From: Smithella sp.
GTDB taxonomy: Bacteria; Desulfobacterota; Syntrophia; Syntrophales; Smithellaceae
Assembly: GCA_012510495.1 (NCBI GenBank)
Contig: JAAZHX010000109.1
Coordinates: forward strand, 62,001 to 126,000
Reading direction: 5' to 3'
DNA: 64,000 nt
The position numbers and the translations under genes are program-made. This document shows positions 9,499 to 17,495 of the stretch, piece after piece (positions within the stretch are counted from its first letter, which is position 1; each line of letters starts with the position of its first letter). The notes under the pieces are model-generated. The model saw only the letters and a program-made list of their open reading frames with translations, was not told the DNA's origin and ran no database searches.

Positions 9499-10323
9499 AT
9501 GATGAATTATTCCGTCAAAACCTTTTATTTCAGCGCCACGGAAACGACAAAGAAAATTGTGGCCGCAACGGCCAGAAAGCTTGCGGAGAGCCTGGGCGAA
9601 CAGGTGGCGGAAAATATTGATTTTACATTGCCGGATGCCAGAAGATCGCCTGCATCCTTTACGCCTCAAGACCTTGTGGTTGCCGGCATTCCTGTTTATG
9701 CGGGCCGAGTCCCAAATGTTTTATTGAAGTATCTCAATGAAACACAGGGGAACGGCGCGCTGGCCGTCGCCGTGGTGGTTTACGGCAACCGCCATTATGA
9801 CGACGCACTCGTCGAGTGGCGGGATATTCTGGAATCAAGAGGTTTTAAGGTCATTGCCGCAGGCGCGTTCATCGGCGAGCATTCCTTTTCCAGAATCCTG
9901 GGGCAAAACCGTCCTGACCCACAGGACATGTCCCGGGCCGCGGAATTTGCCGGGCTGATTTATCGAAAACTTACGGCTTCTCCCGAAGCCCGGCAGACCG
10001 TAACCGTTTCCGGTAACAAACCTTACCGTCCCTATTACCGACCCAAAGATAAGGACGGCAATCCCGCCTCCATCCTCAAGGTTGTTCCCAAAACCGGCGA
10101 CGACTGTATCCACTGCGGCCTCTGCGTCAGTCTTTGTCCTATGGGGTCCATTGATGCGGATGATGAATCCATCATAACGGGAATCTGCACCAAATGCTGC
10201 GCCTGCATAAAAAACTGCCCGGTGGAGGCAAAGTATTTTGACGACAAAAACTACCTTTGGCACAAGCAGGAATTGGAGGTTGCCTTTACTTCCCCACGAC
10301 GGGAGCCGGCATGGTTTTTATAA
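9499..10323 (+). CDS. EFR1-type flavodoxin-ferredoxin fusion
   Basis: Flavodoxin-like N-terminus; CIHCGLCVSLCPMGSI and CTKCCACIKNCPVEAK C-terminal 2[4Fe-4S]. Confidence 0.85.
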   Translation: MMNYSVKTFYFSATETTKKIVAATARKLAESLGEQVAENIDFTLPDARRSPASFTPQDLVVAGIPVYAGRVPNVLLKYLNETQGNGALAVAVVVYGNRHYDDALVEWRDILESRGFKVIAAGAFIGEHSFSRILGQNRPDPQDMSRAAEFAGLIYRKLTASPEARQTVTVSGNKPYRPYYRPKDKDGNPASILKVVPKTGDDCIHCGLCVSLCPMGSIDADDESIITGICTKCCACIKNCPVEAKYFDDKNYLWHKQELEVAFTSPRREPAWFL

Positions 10324-10452
10324 ACGTCCGGCTCGTTGATCTTGACCAATGCAATGGATTCCGCTATCTATTAACTGTTTTTCAAGATTTTTAAATCATT
10401 CAACAGAACCATTTGAAAATGTTTCAATGATTTCCAACAACAGGAGTACTTC

Positions 10453-12153
10453 ATGGCAAACCGAAAGAGAATTATCGTGATCGGCGGATCGGCCGCCGGC
10501 CCCAAAGCGGCGGCCAAAGCCCGCCGGATCGACAACGACGCCGAAGTCATCATTCTGCAAAAAGACGCGGATCTTTCGATGGCGTCCTGCGGATACCCGT
10601 ATTACGTCGGCGGCTTTTTCAACGACCGCAACCAGCTTTTGTGCACGCCGGCGGGCGTGGTGCGAAACCCCATGTTTTATCTGAACGCCAAGGACATCGA
10701 GGCGCGGGTCAATACCGAAGTCACGGCAATCGACCGGAAAAACAAAATCGTCTCGTGTAAGAATCTGGCAAACGGTGAAACAGGGACGCTGTCCTACGAC
10801 AAACTCATCATCGCAACCGGCTCCGTTCCGCGGATGCCCCCGGTTCCAGGAGTGGATCTTCAGGGCATCACCACGCTGCAGTCGATGAAAGACGCGGATT
10901 TTCTGCGCAAGATTCGCGACGAAGGCAAAATCAAAAAAGCGGTTGTCGTCGGCGGAGGGCTGATCGGCATCGAGACCTGCGAAGCGCTGCAACTGGCTGG
11001 CATTGAAATCAACGTCATCGAGCTTCTGCCGCAGCTTCTGACCTTCCTGGACTGGGAACTGGCCAAGCTGGTGGAAAACCACGTGAAAAGCAAGGGCGCC
11101 AATGTCATCACAGACAACGGCATCGCCGCTTTTCTGGGTGAAGACGGAAAGCTCACGGGCGTCAAGCTGCAAAACGGGACGGAGCTGCCGTGCGAGCTGG
11201 CGGTTGTGGCCATCGGCGTACGCCCCAATGTCAAACTGGCCAAAGAAGCCGGACTGAAAATCGGCGAACTGGGCGGGGTTGACGTCAACGAGCATATGCA
11301 GACTTCCGATCCGGACATCTATGCCGTGGGTGACTGCGTGGAAACCACCAGCCGCATCACCGGCAAGAAAGTGCTGGCGCCTTACGGCGATCTGGCCAAC
11401 CTTCAAGGACGTGTGGCGGGTGAAAACGCTGCTTCAGTCAACTGCGTGACGTTTCCGGGCACCATCCAGACAGGCATCTGCAAGGTGTTCGACTACGCGG
11501 CAGGATCCACGGGGCTTTCGGAAACAGCGGCCAAACGCCTGGGAATGGCCGACATCGTCACCGTCATCAACGCCAGTCCCGACAAGCCGGGCTTCATGGA
11601 AGGCAAGCTGCTGGTGACGAAGCTGATCGCGGATTCAAAGACCGGCCGTATTCTCGGCGCGCAATCCATCGGCCCCGGCAATGTCTCCAAACAGATTGCC
11701 CAGTGGGCAATGGCCATTCAGGGAAAGCTGACGGTTGAAGATCTCATCAACGCGGATTTGCCCTACGCTCCACCCTTCTCGCTGGCCATCGATCACTGCA
11801 TCGCCACGGCGCACATTCTGCAAAACAAAATGAAGGGCCGGATGACGGGGATCAGTTGCAAGGACGTTTATGACAAGCTCAATGCCGGCGAAAAACCGTT
11901 TATCATTGATACGCGGGGTCCGGAGGAATTTGAAGAAGTGCGTCTGGGCATCGGCGAGACGCTGATTCCGCTGGGGGCTATCCGCAAACGTCTCGGAGAA
12001 CTGCCCGAAGACAAAAACAAAGAAATCATCTGTTACTGTAAAATTTCACTGCGCGGTTACGAAGCAGCGCTGGCGCTGGAAGGCAACGGCTGGAAAAACG
12101 TGAAGGTCATGGAAGGCGGCATTATGGCGTGGCCGTATCCGCGGGAGAAATAA
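10453..12153 (+). CDS. FAD-dependent pyridine nucleotide-disulfide oxidoreductase with C-terminal rhodanese domain (CoA-disulfide/persulfide reductase type)
   Basis: VIGGSAAGPKAAAKARRID; MASCGYPYYVGG redox Cys; C-terminal IIDTRGPEEFEEVRLG...IICYCKISLRGYEAA. Confidence 0.9.
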   Translation: MANRKRIIVIGGSAAGPKAAAKARRIDNDAEVIILQKDADLSMASCGYPYYVGGFFNDRNQLLCTPAGVVRNPMFYLNAKDIEARVNTEVTAIDRKNKIVSCKNLANGETGTLSYDKLIIATGSVPRMPPVPGVDLQGITTLQSMKDADFLRKIRDEGKIKKAVVVGGGLIGIETCEALQLAGIEINVIELLPQLLTFLDWELAKLVENHVKSKGANVITDNGIAAFLGEDGKLTGVKLQNGTELPCELAVVAIGVRPNVKLAKEAGLKIGELGGVDVNEHMQTSDPDIYAVGDCVETTSRITGKKVLAPYGDLANLQGRVAGENAASVNCVTFPGTIQTGICKVFDYAAGSTGLSETAAKRLGMADIVTVINASPDKPGFMEGKLLVTKLIADSKTGRILGAQSIGPGNVSKQIAQWAMAIQGKLTVEDLINADLPYAPPFSLAIDHCIATAHILQNKMKGRMTGISCKDVYDKLNAGEKPFIIDTRGPEEFEEVRLGIGETLIPLGAIRKRLGELPEDKNKEIICYCKISLRGYEAALALEGNGWKNVKVMEGGIMAWPYPREK

Positions 12154-12420
12154 ATGTCCGTAAAATCTGAAAATAATAAAGCCATCGCGGAGGATACCAT
12201 ACTCTTGGATGTTGTTTCCAACTGGCCGGCAACAGAAACAGCAATTAAAAAACACGACGAAAAGGCGGGAGTATGTTTGTGTTGCTCCTGCCTTTTCGAC
12301 ACCGTTGGAGACGTTGCCGTCCGTTTTTCTCTGGATAAGGACGCGTTTCTTCACGACCTGCAAAAAGCCGCCGGACAATCGCAAGAAAAAAACAAATCAC
12401 TCAAAGGAGAGCTGGCATGA
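12154..12420 (+). CDS. DUF1858-like small Cys-rich protein
   Basis: TILLDVVSNWPATETAIKKHDEKAGVCLCCSCLFDTVGDVAVRFSLD; begins right after upstream stop codon. Confidence 0.6.
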   Translation: MSVKSENNKAIAEDTILLDVVSNWPATETAIKKHDEKAGVCLCCSCLFDTVGDVAVRFSLDKDAFLHDLQKAAGQSQEKNKSLKGELA

Positions 12421-12764
12421 AACAATACGCCCTTTTTGTCTTCAACGGAGATCCGATGTGTTTTATCCATGTGCTGCTCAACGCGCTGGATATGAAAGCC
12501 AAGGGTCATGAAGTAAGAATTATTCTGGAGGGAGCTTCAGTCAAACTGATTCCCGAACTGGTCAAACCAGAAAATCCGCTGAACGGATTATGGAAGAAGA
12601 ATTGTGAGGCCGGTCTTGTTGAAGGTGTCTGCAAGGCCTGTTCCAGTAAACTGGGGACTTTGGAAGCGGCGAATGAACAGGGCTTTAAGCTTCTTGACGA
12701 TATGTCCGGCCATCCGGGCATCGCGACATACCGTGATCAGGGATATGAAATCATTACCTTCTGA
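12417..12764 (+). CDS. DsrE-like protein
   Basis: FVFNGDPMCFIHVLLNALDMKAKGHEVRIILEGASVKLI...VCKACSSKLG; 4-bp overlap with upstream gene. Confidence 0.75.
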   Translation: MKQYALFVFNGDPMCFIHVLLNALDMKAKGHEVRIILEGASVKLIPELVKPENPLNGLWKKNCEAGLVEGVCKACSSKLGTLEAANEQGFKLLDDMSGHPGIATYRDQGYEIITF

Positions 12765-12862
12765 TCCAGGCTTGTTTTGTTCATGCGTAACGTGTAAATG
12801 GAAAAAACAATAAATTAAGAAGATCAAATAAGATGAACTTGTAAAAGGTAACCCAAACCGTC

Positions 12863-12941
12863 ACCCCGGCGGATACCCTAAAGGGCACGAGTGCCGGGGT
12901 CCATAACCAACTGTAGTTACTGGATACCGGCTTTCGCCGGT
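12863..12941. repeat. REP/ERIC-like intergenic inverted-repeat element
   Basis: ACCCCGGC(12863-12870)...GCCGGGGT(12893-12900) then CTGGATACCGGCTTTCGCCGGTAAGACA with ACCGGC-TTTC-GCCGGT (12926-12941). Confidence 0.65.
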
Positions 12942-13007
12942 AAGACAAAAAGAGCGCGCAATTGATTTTTTACGAGGACGTCAAATAAAGAAAGGAGGCA
13001 ATAACGT

Positions 13008-13733
13008 ATGGCAAAGGAAATCAAGGCCGGCTGCGCCAGACCCACCGGCGGACCGGTCGGAGAAAAACCGGTAGCGAAAAAAGAAACCCCCGAACAATCC
13101 TTCATCAAGGAGGTGAAAAGCATGGTAACCGTCGGCAAGAAGGCTCCGGATTTTACGGCGCCCGCGTACCACAAGGGCAAATTCGTCAACGTTCAACTCT
13201 CCGAGTTTCTCGGGAAATGGGTGATCCTGTGCTTTTACCCCGGCGATTTCACATTTGTCTGAGCCACCGAAATCTCCGCGGTCGCGGAGAAATATCCCGA
13301 ATTCAAAAAACTGGGCGTTGAAGTTCTTTCCATGAGCGTGGACAGCGCCTTCGTCCACAAGATGTGGAACGACCATGAACTCTCCAAAATGGTCAAAGGC
13401 GGCGTGCCCTTCCCCATGCTCTCCGATGGAGGCGGAAAAGTGGGCAGCATCTTCGGCGTCTATCTGGAAGACGCGGGCGTGGAGGCCCGCGGCCGGTTCA
13501 TCATCGATCCCGACGGCGTCATTCAGGGTTTTGAAGTCCTAACCCCGCCGGTGGGACGCAATGTAATGGAAAGCATCCGCCAGATTCAGGCGTTCCAGCA
13601 CGTTCGCAAAACCAAGGGCGCGGAGGTGGCACCTTCCGGCTGGAGGCCCGGCAAAGCTACACTCAAACCCGGCCCCAATCTGGTGGGCAAAGTCTGGGAA
13701 GTCTGGAAAACCAAAATGGCGTTTGATGATTGA
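13008..13733 (+). CDS. selenocysteine-containing peroxiredoxin (in-frame UGA 13260-13262 = Sec); alternative start 13122
   Basis: Same frame through the TGA: ...[42 protein letters not shown]...; U sits at the peroxidatic Cys of FTFVCPTE; hairpin TCTCCGC-GGTC-GCGGAGA follows. Confidence 0.93.
13273..13290 (+). promoter_or_regulatory. bacterial SECIS-like stem-loop for the first Sec peroxiredoxin
   Basis: Perfect 7-bp stem TCTCCGC/GCGGAGA with GGTC apical loop; loop G is 18 nt past the UGA. Confidence 0.85.
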
Positions 13734-13753
13734 TTCTCCTGACCAACCTATGA

Positions 13754-13782
13754 GCGGGCGGCTCCGGTCTTGAGCCGCCCGC
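13754..13782. other. strong intergenic hairpin between the two Sec peroxiredoxin genes
   Basis: GCGGGCGGCTC-CGGTCTT-GAGCCGCCCGC, perfect 11-bp stem, no clear T-tract on either side. Confidence 0.7.
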
Positions 13783-13808
13783 CGCAAAAATCTCTCCGGG
13801 GAGGAAAC

Positions 13809-14354
13809 ATGCGACGAATTTCTCTGATATTCGCTTTGCTTTTCATCCTGGCGCCGGCGGCAGGCGTCAAAGCGGACGTCCAAGTGTCATCGCCTGAACG
13901 CGCGCAGGCCGCGCCCGATTTTACGTTGCCGGATCAGGACGGAAAAATGTGGAAACTCAGCGACACGCTGAAAGAATACCGCTCTGTGGTGCTCGCCTTT
14001 TATCCCAAAGACGACACCGGGGTTTGAATTCGCCAGTTTGTTGAGTTTCAACAAAACATAGAAAAATACGAAGCCAGAAAAGTTAAAATTTTAGGCCTCT
14101 CGAGGGATTCGGCCGACTCGCACCGCAAGTTCATTGCCAAACACGGCTTGAGCAAGATGACGCTGCTGGTGGACAAAAATGGTAAAATCGCCAAAACGTA
14201 CGACGCGGATCACTGGATATTGCCCCTGTCCAAACGCGTTTATCTGATCGTCGATCCGAACCTGAACATCCTTTACAGGAAAGACATGGGCTTTGGCCTG
14301 CTGCCGGACCAGACGCAAACGCTGATTGCGGAAATCGACCGCATGATCAAGTAA
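13809..14354 (+). CDS. exported selenocysteine-containing AhpC/TSA (BCP-like) peroxiredoxin (in-frame UGA 14025-14027 = Sec)
   Basis: Signal peptide MRRISLIFALLFILAPAAGVKA; FYPKDDTGV-U-IRQFVEFQQNIEKYEARKVKILGLSRDSADSHRKFIAKHGL...; same frame to TAA 14352. Confidence 0.9.
14037..14055 (+). promoter_or_regulatory. bacterial SECIS-like stem-loop for the second Sec peroxiredoxin
   Basis: TTTGTTG-AGTTT-CAACAAA, perfect 7-bp stem (8 bp if A-T closes); loop G is 18 nt past the UGA. Confidence 0.8.
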
Positions 14355-14427
14355 AAAGACATTTCGGAACCGGACAACGGAGCGGTCCAAGAAAGACACG
14401 AAAGACCGTTACCCGGCTCCGGCAACT

Positions 14428-15600
14428 TCACTCCTGTTTGCTCCGGCGCTGATCAAAACGACGGCCATACAAAATACTGGCCATCGTCAGCCGAAGCATC
14501 TGGACGGTCCCGCCGGCCACACCCCACGCACGAGCGTCACGAAGCATCCGCTCCACCGGAAATTCCCGGCTGTAGCCGTAGCCCCCGAAGACCTGCATGG
14601 CTGCATTGGTCACCTCAATAACCATCTCATTGGCAAAACACTTGGCCATGGAAGCCTCGTAAACGGAAGGCAATCCCTGCCCCGCTCCCGCAGCGGCCCG
14701 GTAAACGAGAAGACGCGCCGCGTCGAGCTTCATTGCCATGTCCACGGTCATAAACTGGATCGCCTGGAACTCACAGATCGGCCGTCCAAACGCCTGACGC
14801 GTCTGGGCATAGGCAATGGCCTCGTTGAGGGCGCCTCCGGCAACCCCCAGACACATGGCTGCATTGCCGCACCGCTCGATGTCGAAGGTCAGCATCAGCT
14901 TATTGAATTCACCGGCCCTGATGACCAGATTTTTCTTGGGAACCCGCACATCCTCAAAAATCAGTTCGCAGGAAGGCATGCCTCGGAGGCCGAGAAAATC
15001 TTCCTGCTTGCCAAAGCTGAACCCGGGCAACCCTTTTTCGACCAGCAGACCGCCAATCCCCTTGTAACCGGGGATGTCTCCGAAGCGGGTGTAAACAAAG
15101 TAATGGCTTGCGTGCCCGCCGCCCGTGATAAAAACCTTTCGGCCGTTAAGGATGTAATGATCACCGTCATCAACGGCTTTTGTGCTCAAAGACGTCAGGT
15201 CCGAACCGGCTTCCGGCTCCGTCATGCAGACGGATACACTGAGATCTCCCTTGCACACCCCCGGAACAATGGTTTTTCTCTGCTCTTCGGTCCCGAACAT
15301 ATCGATGACTCGCACCGGTCCCACATTAGACTCGAAGATCGGTCCTGCGATGATGGGGCTGTATTTGGCCATTTCCTCAATTGCCAGCAGGGCATTGAGC
15401 GCCGGCTGTCCACCGCCGCCGTAGTCCGGTGAAAGCGTCATCCCCAGCAATCCCATCTTTCCATATTTTCCAAGCAGATCGGCCGGAAATTCCCCCGATC
15501 GGTCAATTTGCACCGCTCGTTCCTTCAGCTTCTCCCGTTCCCCCATAGTCTGAAGCGTTCGAATCAACATCTTTTGTTCATCATTCAATGAAAAATCCAT
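14428..15600 (-). CDS. acyl-CoA dehydrogenase
   Basis: SVCMTEPEAGSDLTSLSTKA...YAQTRQAFGRPICEFQAIQ...MQVFGGYGYSREFPVERMLRDAR. Confidence 0.95.
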   Translation of the reverse strand: MDFSLNDEQKMLIRTLQTMGEREKLKERAVQIDRSGEFPADLLGKYGKMGLLGMTLSPDYGGGGQPALNALLAIEEMAKYSPIIAGPIFESNVGPVRVIDMFGTEEQRKTIVPGVCKGDLSVSVCMTEPEAGSDLTSLSTKAVDDGDHYILNGRKVFITGGGHASHYFVYTRFGDIPGYKGIGGLLVEKGLPGFSFGKQEDFLGLRGMPSCELIFEDVRVPKKNLVIRAGEFNKLMLTFDIERCGNAAMCLGVAGGALNEAIAYAQTRQAFGRPICEFQAIQFMTVDMAMKLDAARLLVYRAAAGAGQGLPSVYEASMAKCFANEMVIEVTNAAMQVFGGYGYSREFPVERMLRDARAWGVAGGTVQMLRLTMASILYGRRFDQRRSKQE

Positions 15601-15664
15601 TTACTATTCTCCTTTTATCTTGATCGCTCCATCAGCCGGATAAGCGCCCAAATATCCGGGCTGT

Positions 15665-16465
15665 TTAAACATACCCTTTGCCTTCATAAACCCGAATCAT
15701 GCGGTGCGGGTCGAGAATTTCCCGAATCGCCTCCAGCTCCGCGGCTCTGGGCGGTTCCGTCTCGTGGACCTCCGGGGAGATTTTCAAATCCCAGCCGGTA
15801 TTTTTCCGGATTTCCTCCACGGTGCAGCCCGGATGATAGCTTTCCAGGTAAGCTTCTTTAGTTTCCGCGTCAAAACGAAGAATGCCTTTATTCGTGATGA
15901 TCACCCATGGACCGGTTGCGGAAGGCAATCCCCATCGTTCACGGGCGCCGGGACCGTTGAGATAGCCGGGGGTGGTAATAAAGTCGACTTTTTCGACAAG
16001 ACGCCGGGGATCGTGCTGGACGATGATCAGCGTTCGCCTGGCCAGGGCCCCGATGGGATTGGCCCCGCCGCTTCCCGGCAACCGGCTGCGCGGGGAATCA
16101 TAGGGACCGATGCAGGTCGTGTTCAGATTTCCATAACGATCCACCTGAGCACCGGACAGAAATCCCACGTCCACCCAACCACTCTGCAGAAACATGCCCA
16201 TCACGTCGGTCAGCCCGCCGATCATGGCCGACCCGGGATTCAGGCACGCGTCGCCGACGGATAAGGCCGGACGTCCCGGTCTGGCGTCATAAACCCCCGA
16301 TTCCTGCATCATCACCGCCCCGGGGGCATGGGTATGCTTGGCAATGTTGGCCGACATGGCGGGAAATCCCGTACCAACGACGACCACATCACCATCATGT
16401 ATTTCTCTGGCGCCGCAACAGGCCATCAGTTCGGGCTTAATATAGTCCTTTGGATACTCAATCAT
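15665..16465 (-). CDS. CoA-transferase subunit B (glutaconate CoA-transferase B-like)
   Basis: family I CoA-transferase beta: MMQESGVYDARPG...GSGGANPIGALARRTLIIVQHDPRRLVEKVDFITTPGYL. Confidence 0.85.
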   Translation of the reverse strand: MIEYPKDYIKPELMACCGAREIHDGDVVVVGTGFPAMSANIAKHTHAPGAVMMQESGVYDARPGRPALSVGDACLNPGSAMIGGLTDVMGMFLQSGWVDVGFLSGAQVDRYGNLNTTCIGPYDSPRSRLPGSGGANPIGALARRTLIIVQHDPRRLVEKVDFITTPGYLNGPGARERWGLPSATGPWVIITNKGILRFDAETKEAYLESYHPGCTVEEIRKNTGWDLKISPEVHETEPPRAAELEAIREILDPHRMIRVYEGKGYV

Positions 16466-16479
16466 TTATATTCACCTCC

Positions 16480-17415
16480 TCAGTAAGCATAACTGACCGG
16501 ATAGCCATAATCGAATTTCGCCTGGAGTTTCCGGAACTGGGCATAGCCGAACCGATTGATGTAGTGCTGGATATAGGAAACCCGGTCTGGCACATCCATG
16601 ATCCACTCCTGAAGAAACGCCCGAAAACCTTCTTCCGTATTGGATGCCTGCTGATACAGATAACCAAAACTGAAATCCAGATCGTAGAAACCGGGCGTGT
16701 AGCCCGGATGCGACGCGAAAGGCTCTTCCACAACAGCAACCACCTTGAAATCCGGAACGATCGTCCGGGAAGGGTCTTTCCCGATGACGTCCCGGCTGAC
16801 GATGCGTTCGCAGGACACAATGACCTTCTGCGACGCGTTGGCGCCGTATTTGCAATCTCCGCCGATTCCCCACATCTGCGCGTTGCCTTCTTCGTCCGCC
16901 TGCTGGACATGAATAATTCCCACATCCGGTTTGAGGGCCGGCACGAGCAGGACGGAGGATCCGTCAAAGGGAGAGGAGATCATCCGGCATTTATCCTCTC
17001 CCATAAAGCCCTTCGCGTTCATGAGGTCCGTCCCCACCATGTCTTTGACGGGAATAAAGGGCATGCCCATCGCTCCCGCCATCAGCATCATGGGCAGCGA
17101 CAGGTTGGTATATTCCTCCACCTCAATCTTGCGGGGAATGCATTTTTCCAGGGAACGCCGGTAACAGCGGGCTAAACCGTAAACGCCGAGAGAAATGAAC
17201 GTGGAAATAAATCGTTTCACCGCCCCCGCCCCGATCAGCATATCGAAGTCATCCGAGGCGTTGCCGCGGGTAACCGTCAGTTCTTTTTTCCCCTGGCGGA
17301 TCAGTTCGTGAACCGCCGAAAAAGGCGGGCGGCAGATATAGCCGCCGATATATAGAAAATCGCCGTCATGGACATGTTCGGCAATTGCTTTTTGCATGGT
17401 CATAACCTTATTCAT
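16480..17415 (-). CDS. CoA-transferase subunit A
   Basis: DFLYIGGYICRPPFSAVHELIRQGKKELTVTRG...FIPVKDMVGTDL...DVGIIHVQQADEEGNAQMWG. Confidence 0.85.
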   Translation of the reverse strand: MNKVMTMQKAIAEHVHDGDFLYIGGYICRPPFSAVHELIRQGKKELTVTRGNASDDFDMLIGAGAVKRFISTFISLGVYGLARCYRRSLEKCIPRKIEVEEYTNLSLPMMLMAGAMGMPFIPVKDMVGTDLMNAKGFMGEDKCRMISSPFDGSSVLLVPALKPDVGIIHVQQADEEGNAQMWGIGGDCKYGANASQKVIVSCERIVSRDVIGKDPSRTIVPDFKVVAVVEEPFASHPGYTPGFYDLDFSFGYLYQQASNTEEGFRAFLQEWIMDVPDRVSYIQHYINRFGYAQFRKLQAKFDYGYPVSYAY

Positions 17416-17495
17416 GAAGGTCCTCCGTTGGTTTGAGGATTGTCCGGCCGGGATACGTCTTCCCGGCCGGACTGAATCTTTTCGTTGAAAAACGA

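Noticed and set aside
13260-13262. Interpretation of the peroxiredoxin UGA as a nonsense mutation/pseudogene
   Set aside because: The UGA is exactly at the catalytic Cys, the frame and conserved residues continue, a SECIS-like hairpin follows, and the neighbouring gene shows the same pattern independently.
13008-14354. CRISPR, prophage or integrated element near the accessory region
   Set aside because: No regularly spaced repeats, integrase, transposase or phage structural genes recognisable anywhere in the window.
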